Source: Bradyrhizobium jicamae (GTDB lineage: Bacteria; Pseudomonadota; Alphaproteobacteria; Rhizobiales; Xanthobacteraceae). From it: a DNA stretch of 48,548 nt. Below are positions 32,009 through 39,766 of the stretch, one piece after another. The stretch is taken from the NCBI RefSeq assembly GCF_018130215.1, contig NZ_JAFCKQ010000059.1, positions 1-48,548 of the forward strand, given 5' to 3'. How positions within the stretch are numbered: the stretch's first letter is position 1; each line of letters starts with the position of its first letter. The position numbers and the translations under genes were made by a program. Below the pieces are notes generated by a model. The model ran no database searches. It saw only the letters and a list, made by a program, of their open reading frames with translations, and was not told the DNA's origin.

Positions 32009-32743
32009 TCAGGCCTCGAGCGGAACCAGGACGTCGTTGCCGAGCAGGAAGCCGCGGCAGCCACGCAGCGACCGCAGCGCGCGGTTGAAGTCGATGCCGG
32101 TCGACACCAATGCGCGCAATGTCCGCGGATTGCGTGCGATGCCGCGCAGCACCTTGCGCAGGTCGATATCGCCGTTCGGCTTCACCGCGGATTTCGCCAG
32201 GTCGGGCAGCGCCCGGTGGGCGGGATCGCTGATCACGCGCAGCGCCGTGAACGGAATGCCCGCCTTCTCGGCATAGGCCGCTGCAATGTGGCTCTCCATG
32301 TCGACGGCCGCGGCCCCCGTGATCGAGCGCAAGGCGGCCTTGCAGGCGCGTGCGGCGACCACCTGCTCGACGCCGGCCAGCCCGCCGCGGACGATCCTGC
32401 GGCGCTTGAGCGCGGCGCTGGCGATCATTTCCTCGTTCAGGGCGGACGCGGCCAGGAAGCGGGTGTCGCCGGCCATCACTTCGGTCGCGACCACGACATC
32501 GCCCGACTTGAGCGACGGGTCGAGCCCGCCGGCCACGCCGAACGAGATCACGCCACGGAAGGTGGTTGGATCAAGCGTCGCCAGCAACGCACGCAGCTGC
32601 TGCGGGTCGCTGGAACTGCAAATCACGATCATGCCGGGACCCGCTGCAATGCGAGCCTCCTGCACCAATCCAGTTACGATCAACACCGGCCGAGGATCAA
32701 TCACGTTGCCTACGGTCTCGGCGGCCCCCGCCCCCAAAATCAC
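32009..32743 (-). CDS. hpnG: HpnG, adenosylhopane nucleosidase/phosphorylase
   Basis: A 244-residue member of the purine nucleoside phosphorylase/MTA-SAH nucleosidase family that removes adenine from adenosylhopane to give ribosylhopane, acting after HpnH. Blocks include GVISFGVAGGLDPSLKSGDVV, AAAVDMESHIAA and FTALRVISDPAHRALP, the last two matching the catalytic Glu and Asp regions of the fold. The start is GTG at 32743, overlapping the shc stop in GTGA, so translation is coupled. It is the last gene of the hpnCDEFG operon. Confidence 0.92.
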   Translation of the reverse strand: MILGAGAAETVGNVIDPRPVLIVTGLVQEARIAAGPGMIVICSSSDPQQLRALLATLDPTTFRGVISFGVAGGLDPSLKSGDVVVATEVMAGDTRFLAASALNEEMIASAALKRRRIVRGGLAGVEQVVAARACKAALRSITGAAAVDMESHIAAAYAEKAGIPFTALRVISDPAHRALPDLAKSAVKPNGDIDLRKVLRGIARNPRTLRALVSTGIDFNRALRSLRGCRGFLLGNDVLVPLEA

Positions 32744-34722
32744 ATCCCGACCCCTACCACTCTGCTATTGGTGCTTCTCAAATTCCGATACCGCGCCAGC
32801 GCCCAGAGCGGAAAGAACTTCGAGTAGCCATGATATCGCAAGTAAAACACCCGCGGAAACCCCGTAGCCGTGTATCGCGGCTCGTCCCACAGCCCTTTTT
32901 CCGTTTGTGTTGCCTTTAGGTACTCCACTCCCCGCGCAATGGCGGGGTTTTCGACCTCTCCTGCTGCCATCAGCCCAAGCAAGGCCCATGCCGTTTGCGA
33001 AGCGGTCGATGGCGCGGCCTCATAGCCCTTGTAATCCAGCCGGTAACTGACGGCGTCCTCGCCCCAGCCGCCATCCTGATTCTGCACGGACAGCAGCCAG
33101 TCTGCTGCTTTCCGGATCATCGGGTCGTTCCGATCGATCCCCGCGACATTGAGCGCACAGAGCACGGACCAGGTGCCGTAGACGTAGTTCAGCCCCCAGC
33201 GGCCGTACCAGGAACCCTCGGCAAGCTGGGTCCGGCGCAGATAGGCGATGCCGTCGGCCATCGCCTTGCTGGTCGCGGCGGTCTCGCCGAGCTGACCCAG
33301 CATCGAGATGCAGCGCGCGGTGACGTCCTCGGTCGGCGGATCGAGCAGCGCGCCGTGATCGGAGAACGGGATGTTGTTGAGGTAATATTCGAGGTTGTTG
33401 GCGTCGAACGCCGCCCAGCCGCCGTCGCGGCTCTGCAGCCCCTCGATCCATTCGCGGCCGCGCGCGATCGCGACGTCATATTCCCTGGTTCCGGTCTGGC
33501 GCCGGACGCGATCCATCGCCATCACAACGACGGCGGTGTCGTCGAGATCGGGATAGTGGTCGTTGTTGTACTGGAACGCCCAGCCGCCCGGACGGACGTC
33601 GGGCGCCTTGACCGCCCAATCGCCCTTGAGCTCGAGCACCTGGCGCGGCTTCAGCCAGTCGAGGCCCAGCTTCGCCTTGGCGAAGGTGTCGTCGCCGCCC
33701 GCCTCCTGCAGCGCGTGGCAGGTCAGCGCGGTGTCCCACACCGGCGAGACGCAGGGCTGGCAATAAGCCTCGTGCTCGCGGATCACGAGCAGCTTGTCGA
33801 GACCGCGCCGGGTGGTGGCGCGCGGCGGATAATTCTCGTCCTTGCCGAGCGCTTCGTACATCATCACGATGTTGGCCATCGGCGGATAGATCGCGCCCAT
33901 GCCGTCTTCGCCGTTCAGCCGCTCTTCGGTGAAGGCGAGCGCGGCGTCGATCGCGCGCTGGCGCAGGCTCTTCGGGAACATCGGCTCGATCACCCGCAGC
34001 ACGGCATCGAGCGAGCGGAACAGGTAGAACCAGCTCGCGCTTTGATGCGGCGCCTTCGGCGCCATGCGCACCGACTTCGGATCCTCGAGGAACAATTCGT
34101 CGATGCCGACCCCCTTCGGGTTCTTCGCCTTTGGCTTCAGCGCGGCCAGTACCATCAGCGGCACCATGGTGGTGCGCGCCCAGTAGGAGATCTTGTTGAT
34201 GTGGAACGGCGACCACATCGGCAGCAGCATGATCTCGATCGGCAGCACCGGCGTGGCGCGCCAGGACACGACACCGAACAGCGCCAGCAGGAAACGCGTG
34301 AAGACATTGCTGCCGGCGGCGCCACCACGCGAACGGATCGCCTCGCGCGCGCGCACCATGTGCGGCGCGTCGACTGAATCGCCGATCATCTTCAGCGCGA
34401 AGTACGACTTCACGCTCGCGCTCATGTCGAACGGGCCGTCATGCACCAGCGGCCAGCCGCCATGGGCGCCCTGCACCCGGCGCAGATAATTGCCGATCTT
34501 GGCTTCGAGCCCGGCGTCAACGGGCTCGGCGAGATAGTGGCGGAGCAGGACATACTCGGCCGGTATCGTGCTGTCGGCCTCAAGCTCGAACACCCAGTGT
34601 CCGTCGGCCTGGCGATAGCCGAGCACCGCCTCGGTGGCCCTTGAGATGCTGTTCTGCAGCGCGACGGGATCGACCGTGACGCCGTGATCTCTCGAAAGCA
34701 TGTCGCTCGATATCCTCTTCAT
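32740..34722 (-). CDS. shc: Squalene-hopene cyclase (Shc/HpnF)
   Basis: A 660-residue monotopic membrane enzyme that cyclises squalene to hopene and hopanol in one protonation-driven cascade. The catalytic acid motif DLDDTAVV is at residues 392-399 (proton donor Asp394 by family numbering). Several QW motifs are seen, e.g. QSRDGGWAAFD, QNQDGGWGED and GSWYGRWGLNY. N-terminal LEADSTIPAEYVLL and the QGAHGGWPL segment match R. palustris Shc. The ATG at 34722 gives about 20 residues before the conserved region; 34701 is an alternative start, with AAGAGGA upstream. It overlaps hpnG downstream and follows hpnE by 46 bases. Confidence 0.96.
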   Translation of the reverse strand: MKRISSDMLSRDHGVTVDPVALQNSISRATEAVLGYRQADGHWVFELEADSTIPAEYVLLRHYLAEPVDAGLEAKIGNYLRRVQGAHGGWPLVHDGPFDMSASVKSYFALKMIGDSVDAPHMVRAREAIRSRGGAAGSNVFTRFLLALFGVVSWRATPVLPIEIMLLPMWSPFHINKISYWARTTMVPLMVLAALKPKAKNPKGVGIDELFLEDPKSVRMAPKAPHQSASWFYLFRSLDAVLRVIEPMFPKSLRQRAIDAALAFTEERLNGEDGMGAIYPPMANIVMMYEALGKDENYPPRATTRRGLDKLLVIREHEAYCQPCVSPVWDTALTCHALQEAGGDDTFAKAKLGLDWLKPRQVLELKGDWAVKAPDVRPGGWAFQYNNDHYPDLDDTAVVVMAMDRVRRQTGTREYDVAIARGREWIEGLQSRDGGWAAFDANNLEYYLNNIPFSDHGALLDPPTEDVTARCISMLGQLGETAATSKAMADGIAYLRRTQLAEGSWYGRWGLNYVYGTWSVLCALNVAGIDRNDPMIRKAADWLLSVQNQDGGWGEDAVSYRLDYKGYEAAPSTASQTAWALLGLMAAGEVENPAIARGVEYLKATQTEKGLWDEPRYTATGFPRVFYLRYHGYSKFFPLWALARYRNLRSTNSRVVGVGM

Positions 34723-34768
34723 CGCGGGCCGGCCCGTGACGAGCCGGCGCCGCTGCAACAGGTTGAAT

Positions 34769-36019
34769 CTAGCGTCTGGCGAGAACCAGATCGGCGGCGC
34801 GGTCACCCGACCGCACCGACCCCTCGATGGTTGCTGGCAACCCGGTAGCAGTCCAGTCGCCGGCAAGAAACAGGTTTTTTTGCCCGGTCGCAGGTCCCGG
34901 ACGCAGGGCATTCTGCTCCGGCGTGGCCTCGAATGTGGCGCGGCGCTCGCGCACGATCTGCCAGGGCGGCAACTCGCCCGACACGCCCGCGGCCTTGCAG
35001 ACGTCGTTCCAGATTGCCTGCGCCAGTTCCTCGCGCGGCCTGTCGACCAGGCGGTCGCCATTGCTGATGGTCACGGACAGACGCTGCGGAAAGGCGAACA
35101 ACCACTCCACGAGGCCGCCGACGACGCCGAGGATCGGCGCCGCACCGCGCGGCGGATCGACCCGGAAATGGGCATTGACGATCGCGCGGAACTTGGTCGG
35201 TGTCTTCAGGCCCGGCAGCAGCGCGGCCGCCGCCCGCGGCGGCACCGCGAGCACCACGGCATCGCCGTCCGCCAGCGTCACGCGGTCCTCGCCGCCGAAT
35301 TCGAGGTGCGCGACCCGGTCGCCGGACATCGTGAAGGCGCGCAGCTCATGGCCGAACCGGACGCTGTTGCCGCGGTCTTGCAACTGCTTCACCGCCGGCT
35401 CGATCAGGACCGAGCTCAACCCTTCGCGTGCGATCAGCGGACGGCAGGCCTGCCCGCCCGCGAGCAGCGTCTCGCGCACGATGGCGCCGGCAAGCCCGGC
35501 CGAGCCCTCCGGCGGATCGACGTTGAGGGCGGCGAGCAGCAGCGGCTGCACCAGCCGGTCATACAGCGTGCCCTGGCAGGGTATCGTCTTGCCGACCAGC
35601 GCGTCGGTGCCCGCCCAGACCAGCGGCGCCAATGCAAGGTAATCGCGCAACGACGTGTCGGGAACGCGGCGCGCCTCGTCGAACACCCAGAGCGGAAAGC
35701 GCGAGTCGCCGAGATCGAGCTGCCAGCGCTGGCCGCTCGAGAGATCGACGAACGGAAACTGCGCGCGCGCGGGACCCACCAGGCCCGCCTCGGTGCCAAT
35801 CGAGCGGGCGTAGCTCACTGCATGGCTGTTGCCCGACAGCAAGAGATGGTTGCCGTTGTCGATGGTGAGGTTGGTTGCGGCGTCGAAATAGGAGCGGCAG
35901 CGGCCGCCGGCCTGCTGCGTCGCCTCGTGGACGGCGACCTCGTAGCCGGCATTGGCGAGCCGCATAGCGGCCGAGAGACCGGAAATGCCGGCGCCGATGA
36001 TATGAACGGTCTTTTGCAT
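34769..36019 (-). CDS. hpnE: HpnE, hydroxysqualene reductase
   Basis: A 416-residue FAD-dependent amine oxidase-fold enzyme that converts hydroxysqualene to squalene, the third step of the HpnCDE route. The dinucleotide-binding motif HIIGAGISGLSAAMRLA is at residues 6-22, then HEATQQAGGRCRS; the C-terminal flavin motif is LFLAGDWTATGLPATIEGS. The ATG at 36019 overlaps the hpnD stop by one base (TGATG), so the pair is translated in tandem. The family N-terminus rules out upstream starts. Confidence 0.94.
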   Translation of the reverse strand: MQKTVHIIGAGISGLSAAMRLANAGYEVAVHEATQQAGGRCRSYFDAATNLTIDNGNHLLLSGNSHAVSYARSIGTEAGLVGPARAQFPFVDLSSGQRWQLDLGDSRFPLWVFDEARRVPDTSLRDYLALAPLVWAGTDALVGKTIPCQGTLYDRLVQPLLLAALNVDPPEGSAGLAGAIVRETLLAGGQACRPLIAREGLSSVLIEPAVKQLQDRGNSVRFGHELRAFTMSGDRVAHLEFGGEDRVTLADGDAVVLAVPPRAAAALLPGLKTPTKFRAIVNAHFRVDPPRGAAPILGVVGGLVEWLFAFPQRLSVTISNGDRLVDRPREELAQAIWNDVCKAAGVSGELPPWQIVRERRATFEATPEQNALRPGPATGQKNLFLAGDWTATGLPATIEGSVRSGDRAADLVLARR

Positions 36020-36855
36020 CAGATGATCGCGTAACGAAGCAGGATGCCGATCTTGGCTGCCTTGGACACACGCACCGGCGCGCGCGGGGCGGCAAAGCCG
36101 CGCGCGATCAGCAGATCGAGGATCACGCGGTAGTATTTCGACATGATCCGCGGCGCACGGACCGCGCGGCGCGAATTGCGCCTCATGATCTCGTCGGCCT
36201 TCTGGAAATGCATCTTGGCGCGTTCGGCGAGCGGCGCGCACACTTTCGGCAGCGCGCGATCGGCGGTGACGCGCGCCGGATCATCGTTGGTGATACCGGC
36301 GTGCCAGAGCCATTCGCGCGGCAGATACAGCCGGCCGAGACCGGCATCCTCGTCGATGTCGCGCAGGATGTTGGTGAGTTGCAACGCCCGGCCGAGGTGA
36401 TGCGCGAGCAGGATGCCGTCCTCCTCGGGAAGCCCGAACACCCGCACCGACAGCCGGCCGACTGCGCTCGCGACGCGATCGCAATAGAGATCGAGCGTCG
36501 CAAGGTCGGGCGCGCGGATGTCCTGCGGCACGTCCATTTCCATGCCGTCGACGATCGCGAGGAAATCCTCGCGCTTGAGGCCGAAGGTCTTCACCGAGGC
36601 GACGTAGTCCTTGAGGCGCTCTGGCGGATGACCCGCGTAGAGCGCGTCGATGTCGTCGCGCCACTGCTGCAGCGCCGCCAGGCGCTCCGGCCGCGGGCCG
36701 TCGGAATCGGCGATGTCGTCGACCTGGCGGCAGAAGCTGTAGACCTGGAACATCGCCTCGCGCTGCGCACGCGGCAGGATCCGCATCGCGGCATAGAACG
36801 AGCTGCCGGACGCCGTCGTCCCGTAATTCGCGTTGGCCGCCGCCTCGACGCTCAT
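36019..36855 (-). CDS. hpnD: HpnD, presqualene diphosphate synthase
   Basis: A 278-residue squalene/phytoene synthase-fold enzyme that condenses two farnesyl diphosphates to presqualene diphosphate. The first Mg-binding aspartate motif is VDDIAD (residues about 49-54, in FCRQVDDIADSDG), the second is LRDIDEDAGLGRLYLP near residues 169-184. The ATG at 36855 overlaps the hpnC stop in ATGA. Compared with HpnC it keeps the RQVDDIAD form typical of HpnD, which distinguishes the two paralogues. Confidence 0.94.
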   Translation of the reverse strand: MSVEAAANANYGTTASGSSFYAAMRILPRAQREAMFQVYSFCRQVDDIADSDGPRPERLAALQQWRDDIDALYAGHPPERLKDYVASVKTFGLKREDFLAIVDGMEMDVPQDIRAPDLATLDLYCDRVASAVGRLSVRVFGLPEEDGILLAHHLGRALQLTNILRDIDEDAGLGRLYLPREWLWHAGITNDDPARVTADRALPKVCAPLAERAKMHFQKADEIMRRNSRRAVRAPRIMSKYYRVILDLLIARGFAAPRAPVRVSKAAKIGILLRYAII

Positions 36856-37730
36856 GCGCCCGCCGCCGTCTTGGAGAGCGGACGGCGCCCGGTGGCGCGG
36901 CGCGCGGTCTCGCCGGCCATGCCGCCGAGGCTTTGCAGCAACAGCTCGACGGGGCTCAGATGAACGCGCTCGCTGAGTGGATCGCGCACCTTCAGCATGT
37001 TGACGATCTTGTCGGCAAAGGCCTGGATCACCGAGATCTCGAGGCCGAGCCGGAAGTCCTTCACGTCGCCGGCAAGCGCCCTGCTCTCGTCGAGCAGGCT
37101 TGCGGTTCGCACCGCGAGCCCCTGCAGGCACGCCAGCAGCTGCGGCGACGACTTCGCCTCGGCCAGCATCTCGACCGTCGCGCCCGACACGGCCAGCGCA
37201 TCCCGCGGCAGGTAGACGCGGTTCAGATTCCGGTAATCCTTGCCGCAATCCTGCAAATGGTTGTTGATCTGCAGTCCTGCACAAAGCGCGTCGGAGGCGG
37301 CCCAGGTCGCGGTGCTCTCGCCATGCACGTCAAGCATGAAGCGGCCGACCGGCATCGCGGAGTAACGGCAATAGTCGACCACGTCGTCCCAATTCTCGTA
37401 GCGCAGCTTCGTGACGTCCATGCGGAACGCGACCAGCATCTCTACCGCATGGCGCGGCGGCAAGCCGCGCTCGGCGAAGGCGCGGCGCAGGGTGACCGCT
37501 TCCTTCTGGGTGTCGCCGTTGCCCAGAAGCTCGGCTTCGAGCAGGTCGAGATAGCGCAGCTTCTCCGTGGCGGGCAGCGTGGCGTGATCGGCGATGTCGT
37601 CAGCGGTGCGGACGAAGTTGTAGAACGCCATGATCAGGGCGCGATGCCGCGGATGAATGATCCACGACGCGACGGGAAAATTCTCGTCGCGGTGGGTCTT
37701 TCCGGATCGCAGGTCGCTCGCGGTGGTCAT
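36852..37730 (-). CDS. hpnC: HpnC, hydroxysqualene synthase
   Basis: A 292-residue paralogue of HpnD that turns presqualene diphosphate into hydroxysqualene, first gene of the operon hpnC-hpnD-hpnE-shc-hpnG. The aspartate-rich motifs are FVRTADDIADHA (residues about 39-50) and NNHLQDCGKDYRNLNRVYLP (residues about 156-175); the HPRHRALIMAFYNF block is typical of HpnC. It starts at ATG 37730 with a poor ribosome site. A sigma70-like promoter lies 77-105 bases upstream. Confidence 0.94.
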   Translation of the reverse strand: MTTASDLRSGKTHRDENFPVASWIIHPRHRALIMAFYNFVRTADDIADHATLPATEKLRYLDLLEAELLGNGDTQKEAVTLRRAFAERGLPPRHAVEMLVAFRMDVTKLRYENWDDVVDYCRYSAMPVGRFMLDVHGESTATWAASDALCAGLQINNHLQDCGKDYRNLNRVYLPRDALAVSGATVEMLAEAKSSPQLLACLQGLAVRTASLLDESRALAGDVKDFRLGLEISVIQAFADKIVNMLKVRDPLSERVHLSPVELLLQSLGGMAGETARRATGRRPLSKTAAGA

Positions 37731-37806
37731 CGGAAAAATTTGCTACACGGGTCATGGCACGGCACAAGCGCGAGTCGTCAGGCGCGTGCGGGTGGGTTGC
37801 GAGCCC

Positions 37807-37835
37807 CATATAGGGGAATACGCCGCCAAAACCAA
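37807..37835 (-). promoter_or_regulatory. Candidate housekeeping promoter of the hpnCDEFG operon
   Basis: On the minus strand, TTGGTT (37835-37830), 17 bases, then TATATG (37812-37807), about 77 bases before the hpnC ATG. The spacing is ideal and each hexamer keeps the most conserved positions of the sigma70 consensus. Identified by eye only. Confidence 0.4.
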
Positions 37836-37864
37836 TGCTATCTGTGTGACCGTCAGCATGCGCT

Positions 37865-37900
37865 GGCCCGGGAACGGCATGCGTGCCGGCCCCCGGGGCC
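37865..37900. terminator. GC-rich hairpin downstream of the cysteine-rich gene
   Basis: GGCCCGGG (37865-37872) pairs with CCCGGGGCC (37892-37900), and inside it CGGCA pairs with TGCCG around TGCG. The stacked hairpin lies 30 bases past the stop of the leftward cysteine-rich gene and before the hpnC promoter. No T tract follows, so it may act as a barrier or mRNA 3' end rather than a classic terminator. Confidence 0.5.
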
Positions 37901-37929
37901 TTGACGGTCCTTGAGACCTTGAGGCGGTC

Positions 37930-38166
37930 TTACTGGCCGTGGGTCTTCAGCACCTGGTCGCAGGCGGCGCTGATCTTGGCGCGGTTCTGCTGCAGGCAGG
38001 CGAGAATGGTGAAGTCGCCCTGATCGATCACGGCGCGACAGTGCCTCTGCACGTCGCGTGTGCAGGCCTTCTGTTCCTCGGGCGTGCCACGCTGCTCCTG
38101 CTGAGCGAAGGCGCTGGACGAAAGCGGGACCGACAACAGGGCAAGAGCCAGGAGAAATTTACGCAT
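37930..38166 (-). CDS. Exported cysteine-rich repeat protein
   Basis: A 78-residue protein with a signal peptide (hydrophobic core residues 4-18, cleavage after SAFA near residue 21) and four cysteines in the mature part at 35, 43, 57 and 69. The pattern C-x7-C-x13-C-x11-C with ACTRDVQRHCR resembles the single Cys-rich GLG1-type repeat found in small periplasmic proteins of Rhizobiales. AAGGAAT precedes the ATG. Function is unknown; disulfides are likely in the periplasm. Confidence 0.8.
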   Translation of the reverse strand: MRKFLLALALLSVPLSSSAFAQQEQRGTPEEQKACTRDVQRHCRAVIDQGDFTILACLQQNRAKISAACDQVLKTHGQ

Positions 38167-38570
38167 CTTATTCCTTCATTTTCGACAGCAGACAATCCGT
38201 CCCCGAAAAGCACTTCGGCAAGGCCGGGACGGATTTGTAGGGAGTTTAGACGCCGCGTCACGCAGCAACGGACCCACGACAAGCACCGCTAAATGCGGCC
38301 AAATTTGCGGCGCTGTAAACCCTTGAATAAACCATTGATTCTCATTAGCTATTCGCGCACCCCTCTCGCTGGCCTGCGGCGATGGCGGAGAAACCTTCGC
38401 GCAACGGAGATGATCACGTCGTATCGTTTTCGATTCTGTCCCCCAAGTGTAACGGCCTCTCGCGCAGCAATCCTGTCGTTTGAACCTAACATACTGCGGT
38501 GACACTAAATCTTGGATGCGGCGAGGCGCTCCTTGCAAGGCAAGCGCTGATTTCAACGGGAATATTCACA
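38167..38570. other. Divergent intergenic region with a leader hairpin
   Basis: This 404-base spacer separates two exported-protein genes and holds no supported gene. At 38194-38235, AATCCGTCCC pairs with GGGACGGATT, with an inner CGAA/TTCG stem; it would lie in the 5' leader of the cysteine-rich gene, 28 bases before its start. The right part is less GC-rich than its surroundings and should carry the promoter of the gene at 38571, though no clear hexamers were picked out. Confidence 0.5.
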
Positions 38571-39074
38571 ATGAAGCTGTTTGGTTCCAGCCTTTCCGGT
38601 CACGCCCTCAAGGCTGCAGGCGTCGGCGCCGCACTGATGCTGTCGGTCTCTGCGGGCCACGCCCAATCCAGCGGACCGTTCGCCGGCTTCGCCGGATCCT
38701 GGGCCGGCACGGGCACGGTCGCGTTGTCCAACGGCACCACCGAACGGATCCGCTGCAAGGCCGACTACAAGGTCGCTCCATCGGGCATGAGCCTGAAGCA
38801 GAGCCTGCATTGCGCGAGCGACAGCTACAAGTTCGACCTCTCCAGCGACGTGACCAGCCAGGGCGACCGCATCTCCGGCAACTGGAGCGAGGCGAGCCGC
38901 AACATCTTCGGCAATCTGCAGGGGACCGCAGGCGGCGGCCAGATCGACGTGTTCGTCGAGGCGTCGGGCTTTGCCGCGAATCTGAGCCTGCGGACCAACG
39001 GCTCCAAGCAGAACGTGCAGATCGATTCCAAGGGCGAGATCCGCGGCGTCCAGATCACGATGACGAAGAGCTGA
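38571..39074 (+). CDS. Exported hypothetical protein
   Basis: A 167-residue protein with a signal peptide (hydrophobic segment about residues 13-27, cleavage at GHAQSS) and a mature domain rich in Gly, Ser and Thr beginning FAGFAGSWAGTGTVAL. It has a pair of cysteines (RCKADY and HCASD), possibly a disulfide, and the alternating polar pattern of a beta-barrel lipocalin-like fold. Similar conserved proteins of unknown function occur in Bradyrhizobium. The ATG at 38571 was chosen because it starts the signal peptide. No function can be assigned. Confidence 0.75.
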   Translation: MKLFGSSLSGHALKAAGVGAALMLSVSAGHAQSSGPFAGFAGSWAGTGTVALSNGTTERIRCKADYKVAPSGMSLKQSLHCASDSYKFDLSSDVTSQGDRISGNWSEASRNIFGNLQGTAGGGQIDVFVEASGFAANLSLRTNGSKQNVQIDSKGEIRGVQITMTKS

Positions 39075-39087
39075 CCAACCCCTTCGG

Positions 39088-39732
39088 CTAGGCCTGCACG
39101 TCGCTTCCCCAGCGCGCGCAAAAGGCCTCGATGTCGTCCGACTGGAACTCCGGCAGGCGCGCCATCATGGTTTCGAACGGCCAGTCCCACCACGCGATGC
39201 GGGCAAGCTGTGCGGCGACCTCGCGGCTGAATCGCTCGCGAATCTGACGGGCCGGTACCCCGCCGACGACGGTATAGGGCGCAACGTCGCGGCTCACCAC
39301 GGCGCCGGCCGCGAGCACCGCGCCGTCTCCGACCGTGACACCGGGCAGCACGATCACGGCGTGACCGATCCACACATCATTGCCGATCACCACCCGGTCA
39401 TCACGACGGTTCGCGAAGAACGCGCGATCGCGCTCCGCGGTGGCGGAATAATATTCGGGGCAATAGGTGAAACGGTGCAGCGACGGACGGTCGATCGGAT
39501 GATTGGGCGCACCGATCCTCACCTGCGCGGCGATGGCGCAGAACTTGCCGATCTGCGCATCGGCGACCATGCATCCCGGGCCGAGATAGGAGAAATCGCC
39601 GAGCTCGGAATACTCGACCGCGGATTGATCGAGGATCTCGCAGCTTTTGCCGATCCGGCTCTCGCGCAGCCTGACCGTCGGATCGATGACGGTTTCCGCG
39701 AGCTTCGGCCGCGGACGAACCGCTTCATTCAT
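39088..39732 (-). CDS. Hexapeptide-repeat acetyltransferase (TIGR03308-like)
   Basis: A 214-residue left-handed beta-helix acyltransferase. Hexapeptide repeats occur at residues about 15-75 (SRIGKSCEI, SAVEYSELGDFSYLG, AQIGKFCAIAAQVRIG) and 113-150 (VVIGNDVWIGHAVIVLPG, GAVLAAGAVVSRD). The insertion RFTYCPEYYSA and the C-terminal AWWDWPFETMMARLPEF match the phosphonate-metabolism-associated family TIGR03308. No phn genes are nearby, so the substrate may differ. It is close to, but convergent with, an exported hypothetical protein and 34 bases past the RND permease gene on the same strand, so it may be in another transcription unit. Confidence 0.8.
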   Translation of the reverse strand: MNEAVRPRPKLAETVIDPTVRLRESRIGKSCEILDQSAVEYSELGDFSYLGPGCMVADAQIGKFCAIAAQVRIGAPNHPIDRPSLHRFTYCPEYYSATAERDRAFFANRRDDRVVIGNDVWIGHAVIVLPGVTVGDGAVLAAGAVVSRDVAPYTVVGGVPARQIRERFSREVAAQLARIAWWDWPFETMMARLPEFQSDDIEAFCARWGSDVQA

Positions 39733-39766
39733 TGTCGTCTTCCCCGGTCACTCGTCCCGCGCGAAC

